The notes below the pieces were generated by a model. That model ran no database searches. It was not told the DNA's origin and saw only the letters and a program-made list of their open reading frames with translations. The translations under genes were made by a program, and so were the position numbers. From Desarmillaria ectypa (Eukaryota; Basidiomycota; Agaricomycetes; Agaricales; Physalacriaceae), in contig JAUDYN010000006.1 of the NCBI GenBank assembly GCA_030407005.1, forward strand, positions 3,658,001-3,722,000: a stretch of 64,000 bases of DNA, in the 5' to 3' direction. Below, one piece after another: positions 33,984-45,718 of this stretch; position 1 is the stretch's first letter, and every line of letters starts with the position of its first letter.

Positions 33984-34295
33984 GGTTCGACATCGACATT
34001 GCCCCCAAGCATTCAGACCCGTGACTAGTCTGTTTTCCTGTATCTACTCGTCAATTCTGGGAGATATGTTGGAGTATCAAGTGTCGCACATCATAGCGCA
34101 GTTGGCGTCGGGATCTTCGGTTGTCAGGCAAGGAAGCTTGTTCTTCTCCTCGGCCTTGTTTACTACCTAGTATTACTTCTATTACGTGTACAGTGTAGAT
34201 AAACAGCTAGATGAACAACGATAAGCCTCGCCTGTTTGCGAGGGTTCCCTGCTATATCCGGGTGAGCGGCTGGAGAATTACTTCTTATCTCAATA

Positions 34296-34428
34296 ACTAG
34301 GATATAATTAGGTACTTTAGTAGAACATTCTAGATACATTCTGTAGTATTTAAGGAGCTCGTCTCAAGCTCTAATAGTGAACAATTTATTATTCTCTACT
34401 CAACAAACCTCCCACTGCAATAGTCACA
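34296..34428 (-). mobile_element. LTR fragment, family LTR1 (copy C, inverted)
   Basis: The minus strand starts TGTGACTATTGCAGTGGGAG and includes TACAGAATGTATCTAGAATG; the distal part is missing. Orientation is opposite to copies A and B. Confidence 0.55.
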
Positions 34429-34661
34429 ACACAACCAAATGTTTACCAATAAGCCCGATTTCCCTAGGTATGCAGAGTGTGTGTGTTATAAACCGGACAA
34501 GAGGTATAAAGTGTACCGCCTGCGAGAAGTATTTTACGCGGTATGATGCTCGAAAGCGGCATCAATGTAGGGAGGATCTAAGGACAGCATGTCAGGAGGT
34601 AATCAGGAAAGAGGAGAATAGGCTTGTAAAAGAGAAGGTTGTAAAGCGAGAGAAGAAATAA
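34377..34661 (+). CDS. Possible small zinc-finger protein starting in an LTR
   Basis: A 94-residue frame whose first 17 codons lie in LTR1 copy C, read antisense. The second half has GIKCTACEKYFTRYDARKRH then QC, a C-x2-C-x12-H-x-C arrangement like a C2H2 finger whose last His is replaced, followed by a highly charged helix (RKEENRLVKEKVVKREKK). It may be a gene fragment rather than an expressed gene. Confidence 0.3.
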   Translation: MNNLLFSTQQTSHCNSHNTTKCLPISPISLGMQSVCVINRTRGIKCTACEKYFTRYDARKRHQCREDLRTACQEVIRKEENRLVKEKVVKREKK

Positions 34662-35084
34662 CTGGAGGTCCGGAACATGAAAGTGTCTTCCAGTAAGCAT
34701 AGGAAGACGTAGATTCGTTCATTTTCAGTCTTCTCTATTTATAGGTATTCGGAGCCAACGTGTTATATTAAGGCTAACGTCAATTATTATCAACATTCTG
34801 GGGCGTTCCGTGGACTTGACATAACGTCACCCCCTCCTCCCATTTCTTTATTACACCCCTCCACCGTTCACCTCGTTGAATCCTTACGCAATCCTTTAGT
34901 CTTCCTATAATCGCCTTATTATAATGCGCTTAAATAGTACGCACGTCGTGTCCTTGCGTTGTTACAATATGCAGGCAACTTCGTGATTGGAACATTATTT
35001 GTCTTCATCCAAACAGTAATATCATGGTCATAGCCATGGTCTAGTATTTGGCCAGCACTAGAATTAAGGTAGCGGAGAAGTAAT

Positions 35085-36643
35085 TCAAAAGCACGGAGGG
35101 TGACTAATGACAGTGCGTACGCAGAGCTTAGTCGGAGACTCTCGACGAATCAAAACATAATCAGCCCCCCCCGTTCTTCGGAGCTTGCGCAGGGATTTGA
35201 TTGGGGTGGACACCGTATCCTCTAACAGTGCGCCCAGATCTATCACCTCCTGCAAAACTGGCATGCTCTCGGGTCTGGCATCCCTTTTGTCGGGCTCAGA
35301 TTTTACGGTTCCGTCCTCTTTCTCACACATATCCATGTACAACAGTGGTTCCAGCGGCTCCCTCCAAAAGCTTGTTGAACAATCTGGGTCAGAAAGTTCT
35401 AGGAAATTGGAAGTTGGAACAAAGGATTCGGGGACGAACGCGGCGGACGTGGATTCTTTTCCTTATTTCAGCCAGGAGATGTCCTTTTCCAAGGAAGATA
35501 TACGCAGTTCTTGAGACTGGTATTTGAGATACAAGATTTTGAGGAGGTCGGTGTGGCAAGGGCATTGAAGAGGGTGTGGGTGTAACGACTTCGTTGTCGA
35601 TATTATTAGTAGGATCCTGCAAATAGGACCGCTCATTTGAGAGATCAGAATCTGTCGTAGTGTGCACCACGGCGAACCTGGGTTCGTTGGTCGGGGAATT
35701 GGTGGAAATGCATAATGTTCGTAGCTGTCCCCACACCTTTGTACGTTGCCATGCTTCAAGATACTCCAATGCTTCGTAGCAACATGATGTTCGCCGAGTC
35801 GAATCCCATATCCAATCCCTACTGACGTCCTTCTTCAGCCCACTCATCCACTGAGACGCCGTGATCCCACCCTCAATTTTCTGCTCATCTAGCTTGAAGC
35901 CTTTTTGCCCTTTCAATACCAGCCGTTTCCAGTGTACAGTTGCATAAGTATCCCGACAATAAAGCAAAAAATAAACATGAACCAAATCTAACTGCGTCCT
36001 TTCGATACTCTTCCTCCCCGTACATCTCCCAAAACTCCTTGAGATACCTTGGCTCGGATAGTAGCCACCCCATTTGATACCTCACCAGCGCTTTGTCAAA
36101 ACTCGCACATCTCCATCTTATTCCCATACCTTCCCCACCCATAGCTCGTTTTGCCTCTCTTAAGAAAGCTTCGCACAGTCTGGACACATGCAAGATTCCC
36201 GTACTGAACTCCTTCCACTCATCCTCATCACCTAGTACCAACCGAAGAGAGAACCATATAAATTCCCCCACAAACATGAGCGGAATACGATATGCATTTG
36301 GAACTACCTTCGTCGAGCCATCCGCCGAGGTGATGGTGGTCCATTTCGAGCGAGGTATACGACAGGGAACAGAGAAAGAGTTGATGATAAGATGTCGGAT
36401 AATTTCATCCTTCGTCCATGCCGAGGCATCAAGATAGTCCAACTCTTCCAGGTTTTCCCATCCTAAATCCTTCGGAGGTGAAGGAGAATGTAGGAGCTGT
36501 ATGGTTTCGATTTGCTCTTCTTTCCGTTCTGCTTTTACACTCTTCCCCACTGGGGCTGTTGCATATTTCCGTCTTTGGAGTTTTCGGACTTTGTGGGTTG
36601 GATGCGAGTTCATACTAACAGAATCGTTGGTAGTCCGCCCCAT
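35085..36643 (-). CDS. Conserved-looking hypothetical protein, multi-exon
   Basis: First exon 36643-35993 on the minus strand, MGRTTNDSVSMNSHPTHKVR and on, with a basic N-terminus and text such as VGEFIWFSLRLVLGDEDEWK. The frame then changes at a gttaga donor and resumes at about 35892 (LDEQKIEGGITASQWMSGLK, DVSRDWIWDSTRRTSCCYEA). Further down, a 42-nt intron (gtatat...ataag, about 35460-35501) removes a TAA and joins KYQSQELR to KESTSAAFVPESF. An acidic tail ends at 35085. One junction between about 35740 and 35560 is unresolved. I do not recognise the family. The mix of basic N-terminus, helical middle and acidic tail would fit a nuclear protein. Confidence 0.5.
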
Positions 36644-37142
36644 GTGCTTCTGGGAAGAGAATGAATGTTCGGTAGCGTTGGAATAACAAGGACGCTTACC
36701 AGTTGCAAAAGAAAACCTGTCGGTAGGATTGAAGACGGAGAACAGCGCTGGCCCTTAAAACGGTGGAGAACCTATATGAATGCCGGCCAGTTATGGAAAG
36801 CGGCGAGAGAGAGACCGTCATAAGAAAAGGATCTGCCGAAAACGGCAATATCCGAGGCGACGTCGGCAGAAAAAAGTGGTGGGACAACGTGATAAGGCTC
36901 TATTTTTTTTACTGTGAGGAGGTCTATACTACCGCCATCTTAAATCTAGGGGGTAAACGTTTAGTACGTTGGACTGCTTAGCACACTCAACGCTCTTGTA
37001 GCCCATCAATGTAGCAAGTGAATGCATCTCATCATATCGCATTTGAATTCTGTGTTAATATTAGGGTACCATCCATCAGGACCATAACAAGAGTATATCG
37101 CATGTTCGAACAGAAATATCTCGTCCATGTCCTCATGACATA

Positions 37143-38019
37143 TTACCCGGACATCCAGTTTTCGATCTCCTCTCCAATTTTATGCGTCTTCCCGGTCCAT
37201 ACATGATCCGCCCCATCAACGAGCACTTTCCTAAATTTCCCCTGCTCCTGACGATGTTTTCCGTCCAGTACTCCAGTCCACATATAATACGCCCAGTGGG
37301 TAGGGGAGTACCATTCCCCGACCTCGTTTGCGCCCATGAGGATAAGCACGTCTGCTGGGCGTTCGTGTGGACACTCTTCCCAGTAGCCACCAACTAATCC
37401 TTCAAGGGCACGAAAATACCATCCAGTCAGCCCAAGTCCCAGTGCCCAGGCAGCGCCAATTGGATAAGAGACGAGGATGTATTTGGCCGGGTGACTGAAT
37501 ACTTGAGAACATCGTTGGTATAGATCGCCCGATAAACGAATAGTCGTAGCATATATGGCGCCAGCAGAATATCCCTGGATATATGAATTAACTCGATAAA
37601 ATTTCGCCGTGACTGCAAAGAACATACACAAACAAACAGATCACATCCCCTCTCAGAAGGAAAGTCATCCACAAATTTCAGGATTTGTTCTTGAAAAACA
37701 TCCTTCCATAGAGTTAGCAGTCGTATTATCCTGAAGCACATAGATTCAACATATGTTTCTGCACCTTGTAATCGCCGCAGTTCTGCATTCCCATCCATTC
37801 GGCGAAGCCTGAAAGCTCATTCCCACCTTGACTGCCGCCCATACCACGGGCGTTCCATCTGACGACTCTTGCATTTCGATCAATGCGCAGATGCTCTGCA
37901 ATGGTAGAAGTGATATGACAGTCCATTGTTCCACCTATCCTCCCGTGAGCGACAAAAGCCAGAGAGGAGGGGTGTCCTGAGGGTGGGTCTTGTATTCTTT
38001 TTTCGAGGAAGAGCGACAT
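37143..38019 (-). CDS. Alpha/beta hydrolase
   Basis: Exons on the minus strand: 38019-37765, 37702-37628 and 37574-37143, giving 253 residues. An HG motif (FVAHGRIGGTMD) near residue 25 is followed by VVRWNARGMGGSQGG. The second intron ends just before GYSAGAIYATTI, the nucleophile elbow G-x-S-x-G, with Ser as catalytic base partner. Later LILMGANEVGEW may carry the acid and VDGADHVWTG the catalytic His. The first intron's acceptor (ctctatggaag) was chosen because it has a CTAAC branch site and keeps the frame. The family ranges over esterases, lipases and thioesterases, so the substrate is open. Confidence 0.85.
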
Positions 38020-38782
38020 GGTAGGTTATAAGAGAGAAGAGTCCTTCTGACTAATTAAATAGAAGCGCTGAGAAAGAACAGACATAAGACTCTCAAGAAG
38101 TCTCGTGACGAAACTTTTTGAGCGTCTATCCAGGATGCGTCATGGGTCAAAAATAGTAATAACCTTGAAGTCAGTACACAAAGGCTTGAAGGTGTATTGT
38201 CGACACAATATACACTTCTTCTGGTACGCTCGACAATGACAGCCGAAGAGAAACCTGGAAGGATTTAGGATAGTAAATGAGATAGTATAAAGTTAAATGT
38301 ACTCTCTAGTGGCTAGAGCTGACCTGTACTAGCTGTGTTGGACATTTTTCAAATGCATCATTTTGGAATATAATATATTATAATCTTGACTCTCCCGTAG
38401 TGGGGCCGTCCAATCGTCTCGAGTTCGGCTAACTGAGGGGCGAGTGTAGCCAAGGAACGGCCCCCTCCCCACACACACTGTGAGAGGGACCCAGGTGGAT
38501 TGCGTCGTGTATGAGTCGCTGGGTGGGAATACAAACGATGTAGCTACGTGGCATAGCGTTCTGTATGGTACGTGGTCTGTGAAAGTGAAAGACAAACAGG
38601 ATATGAACAGGAGAGACGTTTGAGGGTGGGTAAAGACGTAAACTACCGAGGCAATGAGAACTAAGCAACAGAGAGAGAATATTAGATCGTACCTGGCGAG
38701 ACGGTGAGGGCGCAACGGGGAGAGGCTGGTCTCTCCGTTTTCCCCCGCTCGCCAGGTGTCTTCGCTAAATCAAATATGCTCT

Positions 38783-39055
38783 GACTCCGCTTGCGACCTG
38801 TCTGGTGGGAGTTACCGAGCGCTGTCAAGATAAGAGCGGGAGTTCGACTCACTTATATTCTCCTCACTTGCGGCCTCAAAGGCGGAGGGAATATAGACTC
38901 GCTTGCGACCTGACTTAGGTGGAGAGTGAAGGGGATGTGGGAAGCGTTGGTATAGCAACGATTCACGCACATTGTCCTTCTCGCTTGCGGCCTTGCTAAT
39001 GCGAAAGGAGGAGAGGATTTGTGTCTCGCTTTCGGCCTGAGAGGCGGAGACACAT
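38783..39055 (+). repeat. Array of five hairpins with co-varying stems
   Basis: Five units share a core GCTTGCGRCCT ... AGGYGG and are flanked by complementary arms that differ from unit to unit. A: TGACTCC/GGAGTTA, 38782-38814. B: TATATTC and CCTC/GAGG and GAATATA with one bulge, 38854-38895. C: ACTC/GAGT, 38897-38927. D: TCCT and CTC/GAG and AGGA with one bulge, 38975-39017. E: TGTGTCTC/GAGACACA, 39020-39054. Inside, most units have a second short stem: B GCCT-CAA-AGGC, C ACCT-GACTT-AGGT, E GCCT-GAG-AGGC. Units lie 35-80 bp apart. No protein frame explains this. Confidence 0.7.
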
Positions 39056-39880
39056 GAGTGGAGAGGGTGAGCATCGGTACGTGGGTACTCACTCGACGAT
39101 TACCCTTGTGTAAACTACGTCTAAACCCGATTAATGCTGTGTGAGGCTTTATACTGCCTATACGACCCATAACACCCAGAACGTGACACGTGATATTCTA
39201 TTCCACATGAACAAAATTCTAAATAACAAGGCTTTTCGTAATATTTTTTGTAGAAGATAAGTGATAACATTCAGAAAATAATTCTGATACAATATTACGC
39301 TGTCAGAATACACTTAACACTGTATAATTTACGATAAGAGTATACTAGAAAAGAGTGACATAATAATGCTAAATCAGGCATATGCAGAATCTTCGACACG
39401 TGCCATGGGGAAACTGAAAAGTATTAAATTGACGATCGTCGATTACCTTGTATATGATCTGGGATGTCGCACAGGGTTACCGAAATTTGACCATAGTATA
39501 CCTGGATATCCAAGAGCATAGTTTGAGATCATGTAACAGGGACAAAGCCAATGGACATGACCAATACCCTCGGAAACTCCAGGGATGGAAGATAATATTT
39601 TGTTGAATGAAATTAAACAGCCCCAATGGTTTTTTGTCGAAAACTACGAAGTTATAACGATAATGGACGACAGAGATACGTTAGAGGTTGTTCTACAAAT
39701 CTAAACTTATGTATGACATCTGTTAATGTCATACAAGAAAAAAAGCGATGCTTCTGGTGATTTGAGCCTTAGTTTCAATGGCGCTAAAATTTGTCTGTTT
39801 CCAAAGAAGATGGGTCGCAGAATGAGATTTTACTAGGGATGTGTGCCGACTGTGTCCGTGCCGTTGTCTGCATACGTACC
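39056..39880. other. AT-rich intergenic stretch
   Basis: No gene or repeat seen. Confidence 0.5.
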
Positions 39881-39975
39881 AAGGTCGGCACGAAGTTTTC
39901 CGAATCAGCTTCTTTCGCTACTCCCATCATTACTTGCTCTTAAAAACTCCAACTACATCGTCGTGCGTGAAGAAT
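39881..39975 (+). repeat. Dispersed repeat R2, copy 1
   Basis: Shares GGTCGGCACGAAGTTTTCCG and TTTCGCTACTCCCATCATTA with copies at 44058-44152 and 56157-56220. Read on the plus strand it gives VGTKFSESASFATPIIT. Confidence 0.55.
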
Positions 39976-40582
39976 AAAAAGAAGTGCGTAATTCATCGGG
40001 TTTGGCTCCGGACCCCAAGTGCCTGCGCTTGCCCCCCCTAAGCGACAGTTCTTTCGCCGCCTTCTCAAACCATCAATTATTGGTTACTGGAATATTTCCC
40101 CTTCCCTTGAGTCGCCAATTTTCATGTGTGTAATTTTAAGCCATGGTACTAGTAGGTGTTTTCCTTATTTCCTGGGTATACTCTCTGAGAGTCTCAAGAC
40201 TGGTTTAGCCAGGATATACTATTCCGATTATCATAAAGATAGCGTCATTCATCCAGTAGCATACATCTAAAGTACAATATAAAAACTTTTACAATAAGCA
40301 CAAAGATTCATCACATGAATTAAGATTGACAATAGGTTTATCGTCCGTCCTTATCTACGAAACAGGAATTTTTCGTGGAAATTGCAGCATCAAGCCGTGC
40401 TGATTCCTTTCAGCATTGAGTTGTCTTTCGTTTCCATACCGGTACAGAGACGAGCCATATACCATCAGTACCTCACTCCACAGAGCCTATAATTCTAGCC
40501 ACTTTATACAGTAAGCATACGGCAATAAACCAAAAGTGAGGTTTAACCTTATAAAAAACAAAAAGCACTGGTAATGACCGGC

Positions 40583-40670
40583 TGGGCTTCAGATACAGAG
40601 AATCGAACCCTGAACTACCGCGCAGATCAGTTAAATATATAGATGAAAGATGGTAATGTTAGTCATCACA
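40583..40670 (-). repeat. tRNA-Glu-derived unit, inverted copy, with tRNA-intron remnant
   Basis: The minus strand reads GACTAACATTACC, CTTTCAT, an insert of about 20 nt, GCGGTAG and GGGTTCGATTCTCTGTATCT. This aligns with the tRNA-Glu-like unit at 58601-58695, including an insert at the tRNA intron position. The anticodon stem is decayed (ACCAT against GCGGT). The B box GGGTTCGATTC is intact. T-runs follow on the minus strand near 40566-40553, as for Pol III termination. Confidence 0.5.
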
Positions 40671-42470
40671 AGTTGCCTTGTTTCCGCCCTCAAGAAATGG
40701 AAATAAAGAGATGAACTGACTCGCGACTCGCGAGCGCTAGCCGTCGCGTGGAAGTCGAGTGGGGTAACATCGAAGAGAAATTTTAACGAAGCCATTATCC
40801 ATGTTATTTCTCAAGTTGAAAAGAATAATAATTCTGTATCCATTCAAAGGGTATAGCTAAGGATATGCTGTACTACTAACCACTAATAAACTGGTGAACA
40901 TAAGTACTTACCTATATATCCTCTCGTCAGGAAAATATCAATCCCGGAGCAGCGGCACCAACAGCATGGATGAGCCAATAATGACCGTCGTGTCAAGTCA
41001 GGCGATAGTCGCGCCGCTGCCGGAGTCGATAGCCCTGATTCTTGGCCTCTGAGTCGCAACATACGAGTTCGAAGCTATTGGGCGAGTGGCAGTGGTGGGG
41101 CATGTAGCTGGAGAGAGGGAGGCGGTAGTGATTGCGTCGTGTCGTAGGCGATGGCGATGGTAGTGGTAGTGGTTGGGGATACATGGTGATGGAAATTTGA
41201 ACTGTTGTCTAGTTGAGCTGAGCCGCGGTCATGTGTTAGTTCTTCAGAGGACTTCCTCTTTGGGACTCACGTGGGGGCTCTGCTGAAGTGTCATTACACC
41301 ATATCTGAATAAAGCAGGCAACGCTGTCATACCTCGGGCTTGACTTTGCAGTACTCAGACCAAACTCAAACGAATTCTTACTATCAGTGGAAGGAAGTGT
41401 TCTGAGGCGCATCAACTAGGCCCAAACACTACCTGGTAGACACACGCCAAACGCTTTCAATCTTTACTTCAAGCAAGGTCGGATTCTTTGACAACTCCTG
41501 TCATCGCTCACTCTCTATGTCGAAAAATTCTCTAAGGTGAGGATTGAGTATCTATTAACATTTCGATATCAATCCAGCAGGGATCGCTATTTTCTCTTTT
41601 GGCCCTCATACATCCATCCGAGAATTTCAAAGCATCTACGGACCAACATTATGATACCCATTGCAATATTGATGGTTATGATTCTGATATCCATAGTTCT
41701 AGGCTCAGAGCCGCGAAGACGTCTGAAAGTGACATCTGCGCGATAGGAAAAAGCAAACAGAAGTCAGGGAGCCGCCATGGACCAAAATTGTGATGGATAC
41801 TATGTGCGGGAGGTTGTAGTCCACGTCATATACCGAACTAGGGTTGTGAAAAGCACTAAGACGAGAAATTTGTTACACAGTACCTTTTTACCAGGTAAGA
41901 TCGGCCATTGCAAACGGTAAGCTATGCTTCTTCTCCTTTGTCAGGTGGCGATTACTTCCTGACAGGCAATAATGCGCTTTTACCAAACCTAGACTCTTCA
42001 CGACCTCTAAACTTTCCAAATACGACGTTCCAGTAGGACTACCTGCAAGCGGGCCGCCTGACCTTCAGGAGCCGCGTGCCACTGAGTTTCCAAACAGAAT
42101 AGTCTTTCCCAAGGGCTATGAAGGACACGGGTTGATACACGTGACGCTGTTGATCAGAATTTACTTGACTGGTGTTTACAACTTTTCCCTCGGGTTCACA
42201 GCGTCATCTTAACAGCATTTCCCTTGTATAATAATCGTCGTCCTCGGACATTATTTGCGTATGGTTACTTCTAAGCGACCAAAGTTTCATATCCTCTCTG
42301 CTCTCAAAGCTTGCATGCGCGTAAGCTCTTCTCGACCTAGAAACACCCTATATTGCAAGGCGTGTATGCTGCAAACATGTCCTGTCACTTTTCTAACACT
42401 CTATATCCGAAAGGGACGGTATGAATGGACCGCATCGTCTCGTTACCTGAAGAACTTATTGCTGTCGACA
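40671..42470. other. Intergenic stretch
   Basis: No supported gene; GGTAGTGGTAGTGGTTGGG simple sequence near 41158-41176. Confidence 0.45.
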
Positions 42471-42600
42471 GCGTTGGCACGGTCCGGTTGCTCCGTGATC
42501 ACATGTACGTTATGCGCGGGATTTCCGTAGTTCACCGTTTGCTAGTAGCTACAATCGCGAATATCACCGGCTATACTGCATTCTCCATCTTGGACCTAGC
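42471..42600 (-). repeat. Dispersed repeat R1, copy 3
   Basis: The minus strand carries GAGAATGCAGTATAGC, ACGGAAATCCCG and GTGATCACGGAG, then CAACCGGACCGTGCCAAC, in the same order as copies 1 and 2. It reads NVHVITEQPDRANA in one frame, but the upstream half is in another frame. Confidence 0.6.
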
Positions 42601-43690
42601 GAAACGGCCCCACCACCATCGTAGACAACATAAAAACGATATCCCATCTCTCCGTACGTGCTTGCTATCTGCCGGGTGTTTCTGCCGTATGCTGAGGAGG
42701 TCCTCTTCCGGAAGATTTCTCTCTTTGAGAGAAGAAACTCCGGAAATCTACTCCTTCTATCAACCCCCTCCCTCATCCTTTGCATCAAATTCCTTGTGAC
42801 ACTCTGTGGTGACTGTAGAGATCTAGCATCTACTCTTGACTGCCCTGCGATTCCACGGCTTTTGGGGCCTCTCGGGACCATCTAGTTCGCCATCGCCTGC
42901 CATGGTCGGATATGCACAAAACCTAGCAGACATTATCTACTTATTTATTCTGTCTTATCCATCTAGATTTCAGCTTATGCTCCTGCGCGAATAAACTGTA
43001 CACCTTCCTCTATGGCTCAACCGAGCTCCAAACCCTCATCTTCGGCCGTACTAATATAAACAACACCTCTCCACTCCTATCTCTACTTTCTTAGTGAAAA
43101 GAGCCGTCGATACTGCGCCTCAAGCTATACGCACGCTTCTTTGAAGCTCGATGTCTACAGCCGCACTTACTCAATGTCTCCGTTAACCCTCACTACGGTC
43201 ACTTATCCTTCCCTAACTTACGAGATCTTGACGTCATGGTCTCCACTGCCGACGAAATAACGTCTTTGCAGAATCTTTTGGAAACACCAGGGAACCTTGG
43301 GATACACAAGATCTGCCACGGTTTTCGTAAGCGAGTCCTAGTTACAGGCACAGGCGACTAACCATAGTAGATATCCGTGACGGACCACTCTCACTCCACT
43401 TCCACGTCTCAACCTCAAGAACCTTCGCAGCCTCAGCGCTATAATATGGGATCCGTTCAATCTTGAGAACTCTTTCATATACGTGGGGGTCTTCGAGTGG
43501 TGGTGCGATGCTTGGTCAAGTCTCGAGGCGAGAGCTATCGAGCAACTATTCCTCTTCATAGGCTTTAGAACGCCTTGGAGCCTGATCCAGGAACCTGTCG
43601 ATTACGGCACCAGTGTTCGGTCCATCTTGATCTTCATGGTCATGTCTGTCGGAGTTTTCTATTTGTCGCAGATACTGGTGCTATCTTGAA
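42601..43690 (+). pseudogene. Broken F-box / leucine-rich protein gene
   Basis: The plus strand gives, in three successive frames, TTIVDNIK, then NDIPSLRTC, then LAICRVFLPYAEEVLFRKIS plus LFERRNSGN. Restoring one base at each change would give continuous F-box-like text, so at least two single-base losses have occurred. Downstream, LNVSVNPHYGHLSFPNLRDL and later LPRLNLKNLRSLSAI look like the leucine-rich half. F-box proteins with LRR-like tails are a very large family in Agaricomycetes. Confidence 0.5.
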
Positions 43691-44057
43691 TCCATATATG
43701 CGCAGTATGTGGATGCCATTCAGAGTACCATGACCGTTTTGAGCCGGCGATCCGTGGATGTTTCGGTCAAGGTAGTTGTTCTCCCGTCTCATCCATCTTT
43801 TTTTTTTCGATCAGAGAATGTCACCTGTGTGAGAAGGAACAATAGGACGGGGGCGAGGAGAAATGGAACACTAAAAGGGAAAAATCTGACCGATTTATCT
43901 TTATCCAAATTTCTAATAAAGGGAACTGAACCCAAGGACCGTTGAAATGGGCTGGCGAGAAGCGACAAAAAGCGGCACCCAATACACTATGTCTATACCT
44001 TGATGTATGACGGAGAATACCTATTTGAAGAGGACAACAGAATGATGCAGAAGAAAG

Positions 44058-44152
44058 AAGCTCGGCACAGAGTTTGCCGAACCGGTTTGTTTCGCTACCC
44101 CCATCATTACTCGCTCCTCCAGCCTTGACTATCTTGGCGTGCGTTAAGGGTG
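44058..44152 (+). repeat. Dispersed repeat R2, copy 2
   Basis: Plus-strand reading KLGTEFAEPVCFATPIITR, matching copies 1 and 3. It is followed by GGCGTGCGT, also similar to copy 1. Confidence 0.55.
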
Positions 44153-45638
44153 ACGCTTGAAGCTTGACGAGTAAAGACAAAGAGTCGATTCCTCTGCTCT
44201 ATCTGTCAAGTCAATGCCCCCATCTGTCAAGTCGACTGGTACTTGTCATTAGTATGTATCAATCCCATCTCGCAGGCGCAGCGCAGAACTAACCGAGAGA
44301 CCAATGGTCTAGATCCAGATGAACTTCTCGTGTAGTTTGAATATTTCTCTATCTTGGTCTCCATTGATAGATCAAGACGGCTCCTCAGTACGTTTTGAAT
44401 ATCCTTCCCATAGTCACGGTACCGACTTGATCAAAGATCTCCATCATAATACAACGCTCCACATCCTCCGTTAGAATGCTACAAATACCTGGACATCCCA
44501 ACCCCCCTCTCTCTGGACCGAATGTTTGAAGAACTCATGAGATCTGCTGGAGCGGAGATCTGAATGGTTGACTGAGCCTGCCGATCGTTCGCGCTTCATA
44601 CTTTAAATTATATTGATGCACAGTCTAAATTCTTTTCTGAAAGAAGGACCGTTTTTCAACAGGGTCTAATGTCGTTATTGCCACCACCTCGTGATGGCTC
44701 TTGAACCTCGCAACCATTATTTACACATGATTCAAGGACCGATGCTGATCTTGTGACAGTTTATACGATACACCAGTAACGATAAAACGATTCGAATATA
44801 GTCGTTTTACGCGTAGAGCGATACTTTCAAGAGATAAAGACAGGCCTCGCAAGCCCCATCCAACCCAATAAATGCATGAATCCTCCCTCCACCACGTCGG
44901 CCAAAATGTGTAAGTTGTATCGCATGTTCATTATGCTCCTGCCGTGATTTGAACAGGTTTCAGTATCAGTGGCGGATATGGCTTGTTCCCCACTCAAAGG
45001 TGCTCCCCAACTCTCGTCGTATTTCCCATGTCCTTTTGTTGTACTCATTCCTTTCGGAGTTTCTCGTGCCAAGTAGTTCATTTTTGACTAATGTATTCCG
45101 GAAATCTAGTATTCCGACGAATGATCGATTATGCGCAGGAAGTTGATCGTAACACTGCCAGCCTTTCAACCCTAATTGTAGCAGCCAATGAGAGTGTGTA
45201 TCTATGCCTCAAAAGTCTACGTAGAAAGGATTCATTTCGCTGCGCTTATTTAGTTCACCAACGAAGCCCGATCGAATGAGAATATGGATCAATGCACAGG
45301 CCCTGAGGTTCCGGACGGAGAATCTTAAACCGAAGGAATACAGGCGGCGTGGGGTCGTCAACTGCGTTTGAGAGCCCAGATAATATAACACTTCTTCCTT
45401 ACCTAAAATCTCGGTGTTGTTGAAATTCAACCCCTAGGCGCCCCTCCTAAAAAGAATACTCGCAACAGTGAGTTGAGCGCCACGAATGTATCATTCAGGC
45501 TGACAGCATCACATAGCATGGTAATGGTGAGAATGAACGCCTCAGATCCGGAGAAATAGGACTCGGAAATGAATGAATAGCGGTCGCTGCCCGGGCCATG
45601 CTCATTGCCACTCGTCAAGACAGCCTACCTGCAGCACG
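44153..45638. other. Intergenic stretch with possible minus-strand remnants
   Basis: Minus-strand pieces such as SEAFILTITMLCDAVSLNDT (about 45540-45480) and HILADVVEGGFMHLLGWM (about 44900-44845) look weakly coding, but I cannot connect or name them. Confidence 0.3.
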
Positions 45639-45645
45639 TATAAAG
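45639..45645 (+). promoter_or_regulatory. TATA box of the small Zn2Cys6 gene
   Basis: TATAAAG, 80 bp before the start codon. Confidence 0.6.
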
Positions 45646-45718
45646 CTGAAAGTGTGCGTTGTATGCAAATCCAAAACCTAGTACGAGATTCTTTCCCTCC
45701 CTTACCAAAATTTGTGTC

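Noticed and set aside
33076..34428. Pair of inverted LTR1 copies read as the ends of one DNA transposon
   Set aside because: The copies are internally truncated differently, have LTR-like TG...CA ends, a third copy stands alone at 17402, and no transposase is present between them.
35460..35462. In-frame TAA thought to break the hypothetical gene at 35085-36643
   Set aside because: A 42-nt intron (gtatat...ataag) removes it and preserves the frame, so it is not evidence of a pseudogene.
38783..39055. Repeat array considered as CRISPR
   Set aside because: Repeats are imperfect, spacing is uneven, and the host is a eukaryote; the structure is five hairpins, not repeat-spacer units.
38329..39170. 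Minus-strand frames of 105-128 codons across the hairpin region
   Set aside because: They run through the hairpin repeats and have no domain text or splice pattern.
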